Source: Solicoccozyma terricola
Lineage: Eukaryota; Basidiomycota; Tremellomycetes; Filobasidiales; Piskurozymaceae
NCBI GenBank assembly: GCA_001600875.1
Contig: BCLD01000026.1
Coordinates: forward strand, 187,354 to 228,931
Length of the DNA stretch: 41,578 nucleotides
Reading direction: 5' to 3'
This document shows positions 40,128 to 41,578 of this stretch, in pieces. The notes below the pieces were generated by a model. The model was not told the DNA's origin and did not search any database. It was given only the letters and a program-made list of their open reading frames with translations. Every line of letters begins with the position of its first letter. Position 1 is the stretch's first letter. A program made the position numbers and the translations under genes.

Positions 40128-41578
40128 TGAAGCAAGGTGGTGAGGGGAAACACAAGGGGAAGAGGCAGCTTGGGACCGGACGAGAGTGCGTGGTGTGACA
40201 ACCATCAGGCGCATGGCCACAACACCAACAACTGTCGCTATCCGCCAAACAGAAGATCCAACAAGCCGACACTGCAAACACCATCAGAATTTTCCTCGTC
40301 GGCAAACATGGCTGCTGCCACCATCACAGCTCCATCAACCCTCCTAGCTCACACGGCTATCACACATGAGGTCCTCCTTACTGACTCCACCGACCAGGAC
40401 ATTGTCATTGACTCGGGAGCCACCCACCACATGGTGCATGACAAGCGACTGCTCACAGGGTTGGCTCCTCTCACCAAACCTGCTCGGATTACTGTCGGTA
40501 ATGGAGCTACTATCACAGCAACTGAGGCTGGGTCTCTCCAACTCCGTCACACCATCCTTGACAACGTCCTACATTTCCCTGCTCTAGGTCGTAACCTTCT
40601 CAGCGTCGGCCAAGCCGCCGGGAATCAACAATGGACCTTTGCCGAGGACAGGGCCTTCCTTGGCTAAGACAACAAAACGCTTCTCACTGCCTCTCGCAAG
40701 AACGGTCTCTTCATTCTGGACCCCTCCAGTACGCATCCTTCTTCCGCACTGCTTGCTTCCATACCTGATTCCATCCTCCACGATTGGCACCGCACACTAG
40801 GACATCGAGATGTTCGAGCCGTTGCACAGTTAGGGTTGGAAGGTTGGTTGGACAACAAGGCGGATTGGGGGCATGGGCGGAAGGACATATATGGATTCCA
40901 ATGCCCTGCTTGCATCCAAGGGAAAGGCAAGAGACTCCCTTCACCCAAGTCCAACATGCGAGCATCAAAACCCCTCTATTCTGTGCATGTTGACCTCTGG
41001 GGACCTACTCACACTCCATCACTGAGTGGGAAGCTTTACTTCCTCACATGCTATGATGACTACACCAGCAAGATTCACCTCACCTTCCTGGAAAAGAAGA
41101 GCGACACTCGACGGGCCTTGATCAACTACATCAACCTCGTTGAGAACCAACTGGACTGCTTCATTAAGACCATTCGATCAGACCGGGGAGGTGAATTCAA
41201 TTCCAAGGACCTTCGCTCTTACCTCCAATCCAAGGGTATAGAACATCATAGGACACCACCAACAGCACATGCTCAGAATGGACGAGTAGAGCGAGCTCAC
41301 CTCACATTGCTGGATACCATCCGAACACTCCTCCTTGACGCTTCCCTGCCGGATGAGTTCTGGGCAGAAGCAGCAAATGCTGCCTACACCAGGAATCGGA
41401 CTCCCTGTGGACCACAGAAGAAAATCCCAGAGGATCTATGGCGCCAAACAGAGGTCCATGCAAGTCACCTGCAACCCTTTGGCTGCCGAGCTTTCTACCG
41501 TGACCATAGCAACACCGACAAGCTTCACCAACGCTACAGAGAGGGGCGGCTCCTCTCGTACGAGGAAGGCACCCACAA
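40128..41578 (+). mobile_element. Ty1/copia element: gag knuckle, protease, integrase (runs off the end)
   Basis: Plus frame: knuckle-like CDNHQAHGHNTNNC, aspartic protease DSGATHHMVHD with ARITVGNGATITA, LGRNLLSVGQA, then an in-frame TAA at 40665-40667. The same frame continues with the GAG-pre-integrase zinc finger (LHDWHRTLGH...CPACIQGKGKRLP), integrase core VDLWGPTHTPSLSGKLYFLT with first Asp, IRSDRGGEFNSKDLR with second Asp, and TPPTAHAQNGRVERAHLTLL with the Glu, then RTPCGPQKKIPEDLW. All three DDE residues are present. A single nonsense codon is the only visible lesion. The element continues beyond the window. Confidence 0.95.

Overview
This is a gene-poor, repeat-rich stretch of a fungal nuclear genome. 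The well-preserved genes carry many short (about 50-110 nt) GT-AG introns with CTRAC-like branch points, which suggests a basidiomycete, perhaps a tremellomycete; that placement is inference. By splicing I could rebuild three complete enzyme genes whose exon lengths add to whole codons: an acyl-CoA dehydrogenase (7730-10290, +), a medium-chain zinc-free NADP oxidoreductase (11048-12574, -) and a short-chain dehydrogenase (31648-32616, +).

Left part (1-7.7 kb): a dispersed repeat, an intron-retaining pseudogene copy of a gene found at 21-22.8 kb, a solo LTR with a perfect 5-bp target duplication, a fungal transcription-factor gene cut at both ends, a Ty1/copia 3' end with its LTR, and a degraded LRR/F-box-like fragment. 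Middle part (7.7-23 kb): the two intact enzymes, a 34-residue membrane microprotein, putative secreted proteins, then an MFS transporter gene whose last exon lies inverted on the opposite strand, and next to it a possible DNA-binding protein gene apparently broken by a truncated copia element. Right part (26-41.6 kb): a divergent pair, a fumarylacetoacetate-hydrolase-family enzyme and a truncated VOC/extradiol-dioxygenase-like gene; fragments of a six-hairpin-type glycosidase, a GH32 enzyme, a TPR protein and an FAD monooxygenase; tRNA-derived repeat units; a short interstitial telomere-like (CCCTAA)n array; and copia fragments of several lineages, the last running off the window end.

Taken together the window looks like a subtelomere-like or transposon-island landscape where copia insertions, LTR-LTR loss, inversions and segmental duplications have eroded catabolic and sugar-hydrolase genes. 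FAH-family hydrolase, ring-cleavage-like VOC protein, FAD monooxygenase, MFS transporter and oxidoreductases are typical partners in aromatic degradation, so a decayed catabolic cluster is possible but unproven. I found no sign of a wholly new system; the best leads are the inverted terminal exon, the two about 50-nt poly-C runs inside introns, the telomere-like junction and a palindromic dispersed repeat.
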